A stretch of 64,000 nucleotides of DNA from Paracoccaceae bacterium (lineage in GTDB: Bacteria; Pseudomonadota; Alphaproteobacteria; Rhodobacterales; Rhodobacteraceae), in NCBI GenBank assembly GCA_023260655.1, contig JALQUU010000004.1, positions 1 to 64,000 on the forward strand, written 5' to 3'. Made by a program: the position numbers and the translations under genes. Of this stretch, positions 44,025 through 53,253 are shown one piece after another; position 1 is the stretch's first letter; each line of letters opens with the position of its first letter. The notes under the pieces were generated by a model. It saw only the letters and a list, made by a program, of their open reading frames with translations. It was not told the DNA's origin and did no database searches.

Positions 44025-44894
44025 ATGCGCTATACGAGCATCAGCGATTTCTTGAGCAAGAGCAGAAACGCGCTCCTCAAGGGCCCGATTGCGATGATCT
44101 TCTGTGAAGACGACGTCGAAATCGACTCGACTGTGCGCCATCACTTTTCTTGCGGCTTCACGCATGTCTTGCTGTTTGCCGAGCCGGAGTATGCCGTCAG
44201 TGACGACGTTGCCGAAAAAGTGCACCGCATTGATTTCGGCCTCCCCACGCCGGAAACGCTGACCGCCGCGGTCAATGCGTTGAATGAGGCCAGTCCAGGT
44301 GTCTGGATGTATTTCTGCTATAATGCGGAGTATCTTTTCTATCCGTTCTCCGCGAAACGGACCGTCGGAGAGATGCTGTCGTTCCATACTGAAGAACGCC
44401 GCGACGCCATGTTGACCTATGTGGTCGATCTCTATGCAGGCGACCTTTACCAATTCCCGAATGGTGTATCCTTGGAAGACGCCTATCTCGACAAGTCAGG
44501 GTATTATGCACTCGCCCGACCTGATCTGAGCAATCATAGTTTCCCGAAAGAACGTCAGCTCGACTTTTTCGGCGGCTTGAGATGGCGTTATGAAGAGCAC
44601 ATTCCGCCCGCCCGCAGAAAGATCGACCGTATCGCCATTTTCAGATCGAAGCCCGGGCTGGCATTGCGGATGGATCACACGTTCAACGACGAAGAATACA
44701 ATACTTACGCCTGCCCGTGGCACCACAATCTGACTGCTGCGATCTGCTCTTTCCGGACGGCAAAAGCCTTGAAGCGAAATCCGGGGTCAACCTTCGATAT
44801 TGAAACCTTCAAATGGCACAACTCGACCCCGTTCCAGTGGCACTCCCGCCAATTCCTGGACCTTGGCTTGATGGAACCTGGCCAGTGGTTCTAA
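44025..44894 (+). CDS. Hypothetical protein, possible glycosyltransferase-like
   Basis: 289-residue cytoplasmic protein with no signal peptide or membrane helix. The start MRYTSISDFLSKSRNALLKGPIAMIFCEDDVEIDSTVRHHFSCGFTHVLLF has a strand-helix-strand arrangement with acidic residues like that of the family 2-like glycosyltransferases (Glyco_tranf_2_4), but the DxD is unusual. Tryptophan- and histidine-rich blocks follow (YEEHIPPARRKIDRIAIFRSKP, MDHTFNDEEYNTYACPWHHN and FKWHNSTPFQWHSRQFLDLG). Assignment is tentative. It is divergent from miaB and convergent with lldD. Confidence 0.6.
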   Translation: MRYTSISDFLSKSRNALLKGPIAMIFCEDDVEIDSTVRHHFSCGFTHVLLFAEPEYAVSDDVAEKVHRIDFGLPTPETLTAAVNALNEASPGVWMYFCYNAEYLFYPFSAKRTVGEMLSFHTEERRDAMLTYVVDLYAGDLYQFPNGVSLEDAYLDKSGYYALARPDLSNHSFPKERQLDFFGGLRWRYEEHIPPARRKIDRIAIFRSKPGLALRMDHTFNDEEYNTYACPWHHNLTAAICSFRTAKALKRNPGSTFDIETFKWHNSTPFQWHSRQFLDLGLMEPGQWF

Positions 44895-44943
44895 CTCAGC
44901 GCGCTCTGCGGAGCGGGCTCGACACCTGAAGGCATGAATGCAA

Positions 44944-44976
44944 AAGGCCGGTGGGACAGTATCTCTACCGGCCTTT
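44944..44976. terminator. Two-way terminator between hypothetical gene and lldD
   Basis: AAGGCCGGT (44944-44952) pairs with ACCGGCCTT (44967-44975), followed by T on the plus strand and TTTTGC on the minus strand. It serves two convergent genes. Confidence 0.8.
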
Positions 44977-44992
44977 CCAATTCAAAGGGCGA

Positions 44993-46159
44993 TTATTTTT
45001 CCCAGCGCCCCGAGAAACCTTCCGGAATCTGGAGGATGTCGCGCCCGAGTTCATCGACCCGTCGCCGACCGCAAAGGGCCATCGAGACGTCCATTTCCTT
45101 TTGGATGACTTCCAGAGCCTTCGTGACGCCTGCTTCCCCCATGGCTCCCAAGCCATAGATGAAGGCGCGTCCGATCCAAGTGCCTTTGGCGCCCATCGAA
45201 ACGGCCTTCAACACATCCTGCCCCGAGCGCACACCACTATCGAGGTGCACTTCGATCTTGTCACCGACGGCGTCGAGGATCGGGCCCAGCGCTTTGATTG
45301 AAGAAATCGCGCCGTCAAGTTGCCGTCCACCGTGATTGGAAACGACGATGGCGTCCGCGCCGACTTGCAGAGCCATTTTCGCATCTTCAGCGTCGAGGAT
45401 GCCCTTCAGGATCACGGGGCCGCCCCACATTTCCTTGATTTTCTTAATCTTGTTCCAATCCAGCGTGGGATCGAACTGCTCGGAGGTCCAGCTCATCAGC
45501 GAGGATGCGTCGGAAATCCCTTTCACGTGGCCAACAATGTTCCCGAACTGGCGACGCTTGGTGCCTAGCATCTCCAAGCCCCAAGCCCATTTCGTCGCGA
45601 GGTTGGCAATCGTAGATGGAGTGAGCTTGGGCGGAGCGGAAAGACCGTTCTTGAGATCTTTGTGACGCTGACCGAGGATTTGCAAATCGAGCGTGATGAC
45701 AAGAGCGGAACACTTCGCGTCTTTCGCCCGCTGGATCAGGCGGTGCAGGTAGTCTTCATCGCGCATGACGTAGAGTTGGAACCAGAACGGCTTTTCGGTG
45801 TTCTCGGCAACGTCTTCGATGGAGCAGATCGACATTGTAGAAAGCGTGAAGGGCACGCCGAACTTCCCTGCCGCGCGCGCCGCCTTAATCTCTCCGTCCG
45901 CGTGCTGCATCCCCGTCATGCCGACAGGAGCTAGCGCCACAGGCATCGCAACATCCAGACCGATCAACTGGGTTTTCGTCGACCGCCCCGACATATCGAC
46001 TGCCACCCGTTGGCGTAGACGGATCTGGTCGAAATCCGACACGTTTTCGCGAAAGGTCTGCTCCGTCCACGATCCGCTTTCGCAGTAATCGTAGAACATC
46101 TTGGGGACGCGCCGTTTATAGATCGCTTTCAGATCTCCAATGTTCGTAATGACGGCCAT
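44993..46159 (-). CDS. lldD: L-lactate dehydrogenase (FMN, quinone-linked)
   Basis: 388-residue FMN-dependent alpha-hydroxy-acid oxidase family protein. It has APVGMTGMQHADGE, STMSICSIEDVAE, the arginine and Lys in PVILKGILDAEDA and the active-site signature VVSNHGGRQLDGA (about 280). GTKRRQFGNIVGHV and DSGVRSGQDVLKAVSMGAKGTWIGRAF are also conserved. It oxidises L-lactate to pyruvate, delivering electrons to the respiratory chain. Other alpha-hydroxy acids are possible. Pyruvate is a co-substrate of Tpa, but the two are far apart. No regulator is adjacent. Confidence 0.88.
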   Translation of the reverse strand: MAVITNIGDLKAIYKRRVPKMFYDYCESGSWTEQTFRENVSDFDQIRLRQRVAVDMSGRSTKTQLIGLDVAMPVALAPVGMTGMQHADGEIKAARAAGKFGVPFTLSTMSICSIEDVAENTEKPFWFQLYVMRDEDYLHRLIQRAKDAKCSALVITLDLQILGQRHKDLKNGLSAPPKLTPSTIANLATKWAWGLEMLGTKRRQFGNIVGHVKGISDASSLMSWTSEQFDPTLDWNKIKKIKEMWGGPVILKGILDAEDAKMALQVGADAIVVSNHGGRQLDGAISSIKALGPILDAVGDKIEVHLDSGVRSGQDVLKAVSMGAKGTWIGRAFIYGLGAMGEAGVTKALEVIQKEMDVSMALCGRRRVDELGRDILQIPEGFSGRWEK

Positions 46160-46278
46160 TTCGAAGCCTCCTCACCAAACTGGTCATGTTCTCTTACCAA
46201 AACAGCCTGAAACAAGAAAATGCAAGACATTGCTTCACATCAAGGATTTCGACACCCTGCGCAAAACGGGAGAGCGCT

Positions 46279-46716
46279 ATGTATTTCGAAGACTTTTACG
46301 TCGGCTTCACATTCACGACCGAGAGCCGGACGCTGGGCAAAGAAGAGATCATTACATTTGCCAAACAGTATGATCCCCAACCTTTCCATATCGACGAACT
46401 GGCCGCGAAAGGATCGATCTATGGCGGTATAATCGCTTCGGGCTTTCACACCATGACAACGGCTTTTGCCCTTTCCTTGGAGACCGGGCTGTGGGCCGAC
46501 GCCTCCATGGGGTCGCCAGGTATGGAAGAAGTACGTTGGTTCAAACCGGTGCGGCCCGGAGACACACTGACGGTGCGGGCCGAAGTGACCTCTTCCGAGG
46601 CATCAAAGTCGCGGGCAGATATCGGGCGGACAGGTATGCTCTATAAGACCTTCAACCAAGACGGCGAGGAAGTGATGAGATGGAGAACGATCCACCTCCT
46701 GAAGCGCCGGCCATAA
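46279..46716 (+). CDS. MaoC-family dehydratase
   Basis: 145-residue hot-dog-fold enzyme. The hydratase-2 motif is visible as FAKQYDPQPFHIDELAAKGSIYGGIIASGFHTM (about 27-60), with the catalytic Asp and His in the YDPQPFH segment. EEVRWFKPVRPGDTLTVRAEV is the second conserved block. Such enzymes hydrate enoyl-CoA to 3-hydroxyacyl-CoA; the substrate is not predictable. GGGAGAG precedes ATG 46279. It is divergent from lldD and followed by the ZIP gene 78 nt on. Confidence 0.85.
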   Translation: MYFEDFYVGFTFTTESRTLGKEEIITFAKQYDPQPFHIDELAAKGSIYGGIIASGFHTMTTAFALSLETGLWADASMGSPGMEEVRWFKPVRPGDTLTVRAEVTSSEASKSRADIGRTGMLYKTFNQDGEEVMRWRTIHLLKRRP

Positions 46717-46794
46717 AATGCAATTGCGAATGACTTGCAACTAACAACCCGACGCACTAGCTTCGAGGCAACTGTTTTCGAACCAGGACTTGTA

Positions 46795-47574
46795 ATGGAT
46801 CCGATCCTTGCTGGCACTTTAGGTGGTTTTATTGCGGCAATGGCGACGGCGCTTGGGGCGCTTCCTGCCCTTGTCGGCAAGTCGATGTCGCAACGCATGA
46901 CCGATACGATGCTTGGCTTCGCTGCGGGCGTCATGCTCTCTGCCTCCTATTTCTCACTCATTATCCCAGGCATTGACGCAGCCGAAGGCCTCTACGGTTC
47001 GGTCACAGTAGCTTCACTGGTGGCAGGATGCGGCATTCTATTGGGCGCAGGCTTTGTTGCGCTTTTGAATGCAACGATCCCGCACGAACACTTCAAGACA
47101 GGGCCGGAGGGCGGCGCGGATAGCGCGCGCCTTGCCCGTATCTGGCTTTTCGTGTTGGCGATTGCCATTCACAACTTCCCGGAAGGCCTGTCCATCGGCG
47201 TGGCCTTCGGCGGTGGAAACCAGACGAATGGCCTTTCTGTGATGACGGGCATTTCCCTGCAAGACATCCCTGAAGGTCTTGCTGTGGCAGTAGCACTCGT
47301 GGGCTTGGGATACTCTCGGCTTAAGTGCTTCGTGGTCACCGCACTGACTGGCTTGGTTGAACCTGTCGGCGCATTGATCGGCTCGGCGGCAGTGACCGTT
47401 TCGAGTTCCCTATTGCCGTGGGGCCTCACCTTCGCTGCAGGGGCAATGCTCTATATTATCAGCCATGAAATCCTTCCAGAAACGCATCGCAATGGCCATC
47501 AGAACCGCGCGACGGCCGGCCTTCTGATCGGGCTGGTTCTGATGATGGTTCTCGATGTGGCGCTCGCAGCCTAA
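46795..47574 (+). CDS. ZIP-family metal transporter
   Basis: 259-residue membrane protein with eight predicted helices. The two metal-binding signatures are HNFPEGLSIGVAFG in helix 4 (about 124-138) and QDIPEGLAVAVAL in helix 5 (about 155-167). A histidine-containing loop (PHEHFKTGPEGG) lies between helices 3 and 4. It takes up zinc or a similar divalent cation. ATG 46795 follows AGGA; a longer frame from 46735 is less likely. No Zur-type site was recognised. Confidence 0.9.
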   Translation: MDPILAGTLGGFIAAMATALGALPALVGKSMSQRMTDTMLGFAAGVMLSASYFSLIIPGIDAAEGLYGSVTVASLVAGCGILLGAGFVALLNATIPHEHFKTGPEGGADSARLARIWLFVLAIAIHNFPEGLSIGVAFGGGNQTNGLSVMTGISLQDIPEGLAVAVALVGLGYSRLKCFVVTALTGLVEPVGALIGSAAVTVSSSLLPWGLTFAAGAMLYIISHEILPETHRNGHQNRATAGLLIGLVLMMVLDVALAA

Positions 47575-47634
47575 GCTTGCGTCGAAAGGGTTCAGGGCGT
47601 ATCAGGCGCGCATATTAATCCGCAGGAGGCAATC

Positions 47635-48555
47635 ATGGCCCATAAGGTATTTATCGACGGTGAAGCTGGCACGACCGGGCTGAAAATCCGCGATCGCCTT
47701 CTGAAGCGTGCGGATATCGAACTGGTTCAGGTGGATCCGGCGCGCCGGAAAGAAGCTGCGGCACGGGCCGAGGCTTTCGCTGCCGCCGACGTTGCAATTC
47801 TTTGCCTGCCGGATGAAGCCGCCAAGGAAGCTGTAGAGTTGGCTCGGCCCTACGGCACCAAAATCATCGATGCGTCGACGGCTTTCCGCGTCGATCCGGA
47901 TTGGGCTTTCGGTTTCCCGGAAATGTCGAAGTCTCAGCGTGCAACCATTTCGAAAGCGACTTATGTGTCCAATCCCGGATGCTGGTCGACTTGCGCCATC
48001 GCCTTGACCAGACCGTTGGTGGAAGCTGGCCTTATTGACGCAAAGGCTGGACTGTCGATTTCCGGTGTGTCTGGATACACAGGCGGCGGAAAGTCCATGA
48101 TCGCCGAGTTCGAGAATGGCGAGATCAATGGCGCTTTCCTCTATGCCGCGGCACAGGGCCATAAGCATTGGCCGGAAATGATGAAGCACGGGCTTCTAGA
48201 CCGCCCGCCGGTCTTTGTACCTTCGGTGGGCCAATACGCGCAGGGCATGGCCGTGGCAATTCACCTGCCGGACCTCGGGTCCGATGGCATGGCGAAAGCT
48301 GTAGACGCGTTGAAGAACCATTACGACGGAGAGCGCTTTGTATCTGTGGTCGACGCCTCGGCTCACAGCCCTCGCGTGATGCCGCAGGCCCTGAACGGGA
48401 CGAATATGCTCGAACTGTCGATCCACGGAAATTCGAAGACGGGTGCCGCCACGGCAATCGCTGTGCTTGACAATCTCGGCAAAGGGGCGTCGGGCGCAGC
48501 GGTTCAGAACCTCAACATCCTTCTTGGATGCGATGAGGCAGCTGGACTGGCCTGA
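47635..48555 (+). CDS. argC: N-acetyl-gamma-glutamyl-phosphate reductase
   Basis: 306-residue type 2 ArgC of arginine synthesis. The NAD(P)-binding start is KVFIDGEAGTTGLKIRDRL and the active-site cysteine is in VSNPGCWSTCAIAL (about 115-128). SGVSGYTGGGKSMIAE and a histidine in HSPRVMPQALNG follow. The type 2 form is shorter than the E. coli enzyme and common in alphaproteobacteria. Its strong terminator is at 48587-48617. Not clustered with other arg genes. Confidence 0.92.
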   Translation: MAHKVFIDGEAGTTGLKIRDRLLKRADIELVQVDPARRKEAAARAEAFAAADVAILCLPDEAAKEAVELARPYGTKIIDASTAFRVDPDWAFGFPEMSKSQRATISKATYVSNPGCWSTCAIALTRPLVEAGLIDAKAGLSISGVSGYTGGGKSMIAEFENGEINGAFLYAAAQGHKHWPEMMKHGLLDRPPVFVPSVGQYAQGMAVAIHLPDLGSDGMAKAVDALKNHYDGERFVSVVDASAHSPRVMPQALNGTNMLELSIHGNSKTGAATAIAVLDNLGKGASGAAVQNLNILLGCDEAAGLA

Positions 48556-48586
48556 AGCGAGATCCAGACAAGAACCCGACACAGAC

Positions 48587-48617
48587 AAAAAAGGCAGGCT
48601 TAACGCCTGCCTTTTTT
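48587..48617. terminator. Two-way terminator between argC and fabI
   Basis: A 13-bp stem (AAAAAAGGCAGGC with GCCTGCCTTTTTT) around the loop TTAAC lies between the convergent argC and fabI genes. It has T-runs on both strands. Confidence 0.92.
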
Positions 48618-48642
48618 AATCGGGAACACCGGATTTTAGTTA

Positions 48643-49431
48643 TCAGATGTTTTCGGGCTGAGGCATACCCAGCACGTGGTAACCACCATCTACGCGGATG
48701 ATTTCGCCAGTGGTGCACGAGCCTGCATCGGAAATCAGATAAACTGCCGTTCCGCCCACAGCCTCCAGAGTGGCATTCGAGCGCAGAGGAGAATTCTGTT
48801 CCGTATGTTTGTAAGTCTTACGCGCCCCGCCGATGGCCGCGCCAGCCAGCGTTTTCATGGGACCCGGGCTAATGGCATTTACGCGAATACCTTCTGGGCC
48901 CAGATCATTCGCCAGATACCGGACAGCCGCTTCCAGAGCCGCTTTCGCAACACCCATGACGTTGTAGAAAGGCGTAACACGGTTAGACCCTTGATAAGTC
49001 AGGGTTAGTACCGTTCCGCCATTTTCCACCATCATCGGATGGGCCCGACGCGCTACTTCGATCAGCGAATAGCACGAAATGTCGAGCGAATTCTTGAAGT
49101 TCGCACGGCTTGTATCGAGGAAACGCCCGGTCAATTCGTTCTTGTCCGAAAAGGCGATGGCGTGAACGACGAAGTCGAGGCTATCCCAGCGAGCTTTCAA
49201 CTGATCGAAAGCGGCGTCCAGAGATGCATCGTCGGTAACATCGACATCGACCATAAAGTCGGATCCGACCGACTGGGCCAATGGCGCAAGGCGCTGTCCG
49301 AAGGCCTCGCCCTGATAGGTGAACGCCAGTTCGGCACCGGCTTCCGCACAGGCTTTGGCAATTCCCCAAGCGATCGAACGCTCGTTCGCGACGCCCATAA
49401 CCAGCCCGCGCTTACCGCTCAGAACACCCAT
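48643..49431 (-). CDS. fabI: Enoyl-[acyl-carrier-protein] reductase (NADH)
   Basis: 262-residue enoyl-ACP reductase of fatty acid synthesis. The NADH-binding part is GVANERSIAWGIAKACAEAGA (about 13-33). The Y-x6-K active site is YNVMGVAKAALEAAVRYLANDLG (about 155-178), and VNAISPGPMKTLAGAAI follows. It comes 3 nt after fabB and shares its transcript. Confidence 0.93.
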   Translation of the reverse strand: MGVLSGKRGLVMGVANERSIAWGIAKACAEAGAELAFTYQGEAFGQRLAPLAQSVGSDFMVDVDVTDDASLDAAFDQLKARWDSLDFVVHAIAFSDKNELTGRFLDTSRANFKNSLDISCYSLIEVARRAHPMMVENGGTVLTLTYQGSNRVTPFYNVMGVAKAALEAAVRYLANDLGPEGIRVNAISPGPMKTLAGAAIGGARKTYKHTEQNSPLRSNATLEAVGGTAVYLISDAGSCTTGEIIRVDGGYHVLGMPQPENI

Positions 49432-49434
49432 GGA

Positions 49435-50664
49435 TTACCCCCGATATTTCGACAAGAGCATGGAGCCGTTCGTTCCGCCAAAGCCGAACGAGTTGGTCAT
49501 GACGGTATCAAGGCCCGCATTTTCGATCAGCGACGTGGCGATTTCGCCCGCGTCGATTGCTGGATCGAGCGTTTCGACGTTGATCGACGGGGTGATGAAG
49601 TCGTGTTCCAGCATCAGAAGGCAATAAACCGCCTCCTGTGCACCAGTGGCGCCTTGGCTGTGGCCCGTCATGGATTTGGTCGACGAGATCAGAGGCGTCT
49701 GGCCACGGCGAAAGACGCGACGAACCGCTTCGACTTCTCCAACATCGCCAACAGGCGTCGAGGTGCCGTGTGCGTTGATGTAATTCACCTTACGATCGGC
49801 GGCGATATCTTTGAGTGCCAGCCGCATAGCGCGTTCGCCGCCTTCGCCTGACGGGGCGACCATGTCTGCGCCGTCCGAAGTGGCACCGAAACCCGTTACC
49901 TCGGCGTAGATCTTGGCACCACGCGCCAAGGCGCGATCAAGGCTCTCAAGAACAACGACAGCGCCACCACCACCGATGACAAAGCCGTCACGGTTCGCAT
50001 CGAAAGCGCGCGACGCTTTTTCAGGGGTATCATTATACTTGGAGGACATTGCCCCCATCGCGTCGAAGAGGCAGGACAGCGTCCAATCCAGTTCCTCGCC
50101 GCCACCAGCAAACATTACGTCCTGCATGCCCAGCGCGACTTGCTGAGCAGCAAGGCCAATGCAATGCAGCGAGGTAGAGCATGCGGAGGTGATGGAGAAG
50201 TTCATCCCCTTGATCTGGTAGGAGGTCGCGAGGTTCGCACTGATCGTGGAGCCCATGCATTTCGGCACTGCGAAAGGCCCGATCCGCTTCGTTGCGCCAG
50301 TCGATAGAACGGATTGGTGCGCCGTGAGCATCGCAGATGTCGAAGGCCCGCCAGAGCCTGCGATAACGCCAGTCATCGGATTGACGACATCGGACTGCTC
50401 GAGACCAGCGTCGGCAATCGCTTGCCCCATCGCGATATGCGCGTAGGCGGCACCGGGCCCCATGAAGCGCAGCGTGCGTTTGTCCACATGTTCCGCGATA
50501 TCAAGCTTCACATCGCCAGCGATCTGGCTCCGAAAACCGTGTTCTTTCATCGCCTCATTGGCGCGGATGCCGGATGCTCCGGCTTTCAGCGAGGCCAAAA
50601 CCTCTTCGGCATTGTTGCCAATGCTGGACACGATCCCCAGCCCGGTGACTACGACGCGGCGCAT
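49435..50664 (-). CDS. fabB: 3-oxoacyl-[acyl-carrier-protein] synthase I
   Basis: 409-residue beta-ketoacyl-ACP synthase. Active-site cysteine in SITSACSTSLHCIGLA (about 163), histidines in NAHGTSTPVGDVGE and TGHSQGATGAQEA. GGAGG lies 6 nt before ATG 50664. FabB elongates unsaturated intermediates and pairs with FabA. Clustering with fabA supports FabB rather than FabF. A terminator-like hairpin between fabA and fabB implies partly separate expression. Confidence 0.93.
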   Translation of the reverse strand: MRRVVVTGLGIVSSIGNNAEEVLASLKAGASGIRANEAMKEHGFRSQIAGDVKLDIAEHVDKRTLRFMGPGAAYAHIAMGQAIADAGLEQSDVVNPMTGVIAGSGGPSTSAMLTAHQSVLSTGATKRIGPFAVPKCMGSTISANLATSYQIKGMNFSITSACSTSLHCIGLAAQQVALGMQDVMFAGGGEELDWTLSCLFDAMGAMSSKYNDTPEKASRAFDANRDGFVIGGGGAVVVLESLDRALARGAKIYAEVTGFGATSDGADMVAPSGEGGERAMRLALKDIAADRKVNYINAHGTSTPVGDVGEVEAVRRVFRRGQTPLISSTKSMTGHSQGATGAQEAVYCLLMLEHDFITPSINVETLDPAIDAGEIATSLIENAGLDTVMTNSFGFGGTNGSMLLSKYRG

Positions 50665-50766
50665 TCGTGCCCTCCTTCCAAAACCTTTTGTCTTACTAGG
50701 CACTGACGAGACGGCGCGCAAGACGGAAGGCTTACTGGTGTAGGATGTAGGCTCTGTGCTTGCATA

Positions 50767-50791
50767 ATAAAAAAGAGGCCTACCGGCCTCT
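50767..50791 (-). terminator. Terminator between fabA and fabB
   Basis: On the minus strand AGAGGCC (50791-50785) pairs with GGCCTCT (50780-50774) around GGTA and is followed by TTTTTTATT. It lies 27 nt after the fabA stop. Confidence 0.85.
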
Positions 50792-50817
50792 CTTCAGGTT
50801 TAGTCTGATGATGCGCC

Positions 50818-51327
50818 TCAGCTTTCGCTGAGGGCCACCTTCATGTCCTTGACGATGTAAATCACTTCGCCATCGGCCTCCACGATACCGTCGGCAAGAC
50901 CCATGGTCAGGCGGCGTGTCTGAATGGCCTTGGTGAAGTCGACCTTGTAGGTCAGCATTTTCCGATCCGGGCGGACCATGCCCGTGAGTTTCACTTCACC
51001 GACGCCAAGGGCGTAGCCGCGGCCCTGCCACCCGCGCCAGCCGAGATTGAAGCCCGTGAGCTGCCACAGGCCGTCAAGGCCAAGGCAGCCCGGCATGATG
51101 GGGTTACCCGGGAAGTGACAGTCGAAGAACCACAGATCCGGTGTGATATCGAACTCAGCGACCACGTGGCCCTTGCCATGCAAGCCTGCGTCTTCCGAAA
51201 TCTCGGTGATGCGGTCCATCATGAGCATCGGCGGCGCGGGCAGCTGGGCGTTGCCCGGCCCGAACAATTCACCACGGGCGCACTTCAGGAGACCTTCGCG
51301 ATCGAAACTGGTTGGAAACTGGGGCAT
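50818..51327 (-). CDS. fabA: 3-hydroxydecanoyl-[acyl-carrier-protein] dehydratase/isomerase
   Basis: 169-residue FabA, which dehydrates 3-hydroxydecanoyl-ACP and isomerises the double bond to start unsaturated fatty acids. The catalytic His is in [24 protein letters not shown] (about 68-92) and the Asp in the same region (GLDG). [20 protein letters not shown] is the other signature. ATG 51327 gives the standard length. It is divergent from irr, an arrangement common in Rhodobacterales. Confidence 0.94.
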   Translation of the reverse strand: MPQFPTSFDREGLLKCARGELFGPGNAQLPAPPMLMMDRITEISEDAGLHGKGHVVAEFDITPDLWFFDCHFPGNPIMPGCLGLDGLWQLTGFNLGWRGWQGRGYALGVGEVKLTGMVRPDRKMLTYKVDFTKAIQTRRLTMGLADGIVEADGEVIYIVKDMKVALSES

Positions 51328-51502
51328 GGGATGCGTGGTCCTATGTGATAAGCTTGTTACAATCGTCCTAACACCCAGCAACTTGCCCGCGCAAGCCTGA
51401 CACGATGCACGAGGGATAGCTAAAGCTTGGGGCATTTTTGTTTGAAATGGGCGGTTCTCGCAGCATATACTTGTTTTCGCGGACAGTAATTCGGATCGAC
51501 CC

Positions 51503-51928
51503 ATGGATGGCGCTATCGAGACAACGGCCAAGCGGGCCCAAATCTGGCTTTCCAAAGCGGGTGTGCGACCGACAAGGCAGAGGTTGGCCCTTGCTATCGC
51601 CCTCGTCGGAGATGGTCAGCACCGCCACGTCACAGCGGAAAGCCTTTACGAGGCTGCTCATGCGCGTGGTGATGGCGTATCGTTAGCTACGGTTTACAAC
51701 ACGTTGCGCGCGTTCTGCGATGCCGGGTTGATGCACGAAATTACCGTCGACGGCTCAAAGAGCTATTTCGACACCAATACTCACGACCACCCTCATTTCT
51801 ACTGGGAAGACACGGGGCTTCTTTGCGACGCTCCAGAAGATCAGCTGGAAATCGCACGGTTGCCCGATCTTCCGGAAGGCGCAGAACTTGCTTCTGTGGA
51901 TGTGGTAATCCGGCTGCGGCGGACCTGA
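51503..51928 (+). CDS. irr: Iron response regulator (Fur family)
   Basis: 141-residue winged-helix repressor/activator. [57 protein letters not shown] is the Fur-type DNA-binding domain. The C-terminal dimer part has [20 protein letters not shown], the histidine stretch used for haem/iron sensing in Irr, and lacks the CxxC motifs of Fur. In alphaproteobacteria Irr controls haem synthesis and iron uptake. It is divergent from fabA across 175 nt; I did not find a clear ICE-box there. Confidence 0.9.
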   Translation: MDGAIETTAKRAQIWLSKAGVRPTRQRLALAIALVGDGQHRHVTAESLYEAAHARGDGVSLATVYNTLRAFCDAGLMHEITVDGSKSYFDTNTHDHPHFYWEDTGLLCDAPEDQLEIARLPDLPEGAELASVDVVIRLRRT

Positions 51929-51964
51929 AGCGCCAACCGCAGCCGCTAAAGGCTTGGGCTATTT

Positions 51965-52393
51965 TCAGGCAATTGCCACGAGTTCGATATCGAAAACCAA
52001 GTCCTTTCCCGCGAGGGGGTGGTTTGCGTCCAAAGTAACTTCGGCGTCGGTCACTTCGGCCACGACGACAACCATGGTTTGGCCCGTTTGGGTCTGGACC
52101 TGTAGTTGAGAACCCAGATCAAGCGGAATGTGCGGGGGGATTTCGCTTCTGGGGATCGACTGCCGCGCCTCCGGATTGCTTTCGCCATAAGCTTCCAAGC
52201 AAGGAACCGGAACCGACTTTTTCTCGCCGACCTGCATGCCAGGCAGCGCCTTGTCCAATCCGCCGATGATTTGCCCCGAACCCACGACAAACTCGAGTGG
52301 ATCCCGACCGTTCGAGCTGTCGAAAATGGTCCCGTCGGTGAGCGTGCCTGTGTAATGAATGCGAACGGTGTCGCCGATTTTGACCTCGGCCAT
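51965..52393 (-). CDS. FKBP-type peptidyl-prolyl isomerase (SlyD-like)
   Basis: 142-residue cytoplasmic PPIase/chaperone. It has VRIHYTGTLTDGTIFDSSNGRDPLEFVVGSGQIIGGLDKALPGMQVGEKKSV, the standard FKBP core, then an inserted-in-flap region EAYGESNPEARQSIPRSEIP and DANHPLAGKDLVFDIELV. The C-terminus ends there, so it lacks the His-rich tail of E. coli SlyD. It stands alone, convergent with irr. Confidence 0.9.
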   Translation of the reverse strand: MAEVKIGDTVRIHYTGTLTDGTIFDSSNGRDPLEFVVGSGQIIGGLDKALPGMQVGEKKSVPVPCLEAYGESNPEARQSIPRSEIPPHIPLDLGSQLQVQTQTGQTMVVVVAEVTDAEVTLDANHPLAGKDLVFDIELVAIA

Positions 52394-52572
52394 CGTAGAT
52401 TTCCTATTTCCTGGAGGGTGAATTTAGGGGGCCGTCTTGGCGTTCCCGTCGAACATGGACGATACTAAGGGCTGAACCCGCAAATAGCAAATCAGGCCCG
52501 GAATCTCCTTTCCGTCGCGCAAAACAAATGGCAGGCTGCACGATGCGGCGGAAAAGATCGGGAGTTTCCAAA

Positions 52573-53253
52573 TTGATAACCACATGCGTTTTCGATGCTT
52601 ACGGAACCCTATTCGATGTGTCTGCTGCGGCGCGCGAAGCGGCGTCTGAACCGGGAGGAGAAGCCCTAGCTGCCTCTTGGCCGTCGATTGCGGAGAATTG
52701 GCGGCGGAAGCAACTCGAGTACTCGTGGCTCCGTGCCGTGACAGGCGAACATACCGATTTCTGGACTGTGACCCAAGACGGCCTCGATTGGGCGTTGGAA
52801 GCAGAGGGCGTCAACGATCCAGCGCTACGCGAACGGCTGCTATCACTTTATTGGAGCCTCTCCGCCTATCCGGAGGTGCCCCAAATGCTCAACACCCTTC
52901 AAACGGGCGGGAAGAGCACAGCAATTCTATCCAACGGGTCACCGGATATGCTTGGTGGCGCTGTCCACTCCGCAGGTTTGGGCGACCTTCTTGACGATGT
53001 TCTTTCTGTCGAGGCGGTCGGCGTCTTCAAACCGTCTGCGAAGGTTTATGACATGGTTATTCAGCGCTTTGGCGTTGCGAAATCACATGTACTTTTCGTT
53101 TCTTCCAATGGCTGGGATGCCGCTTCTGCTGCCAGCTACGGCTTCGTCACAGCTTGGGTAAATCGGGCCGGTTTGCCGCTTGACCGGTTGCCAGGGCGGC
53201 CAACCTACATTCTTGACGACCTTACCGAAATCCCGAAATTGGCAGGCCTGTAA
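52573..53253 (+). CDS. (S)-2-haloacid dehalogenase, type II (HAD)
   Basis: About 226 residues from the TTG start. The nucleophile is the Asp in TTCVFDAYGTLFDV, the Ser/Asn motif is AILSNGSPDML, the Lys is in FKPSAKVYDMVI and the last motif is SSNGWDAASAASYGF, all diagnostic of L-2-haloacid dehalogenases. These hydrolyse L-2-haloalkanoic acids to D-2-hydroxy acids. TTG 52573 has GGGAG at 8 nt and gives the family N-terminus; ATG 52528 and 52543 are longer, unsupported choices. It overlaps the next gene as TAATG. Confidence 0.85.
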   Translation: MITTCVFDAYGTLFDVSAAAREAASEPGGEALAASWPSIAENWRRKQLEYSWLRAVTGEHTDFWTVTQDGLDWALEAEGVNDPALRERLLSLYWSLSAYPEVPQMLNTLQTGGKSTAILSNGSPDMLGGAVHSAGLGDLLDDVLSVEAVGVFKPSAKVYDMVIQRFGVAKSHVLFVSSNGWDAASAASYGFVTAWVNRAGLPLDRLPGRPTYILDDLTEIPKLAGL

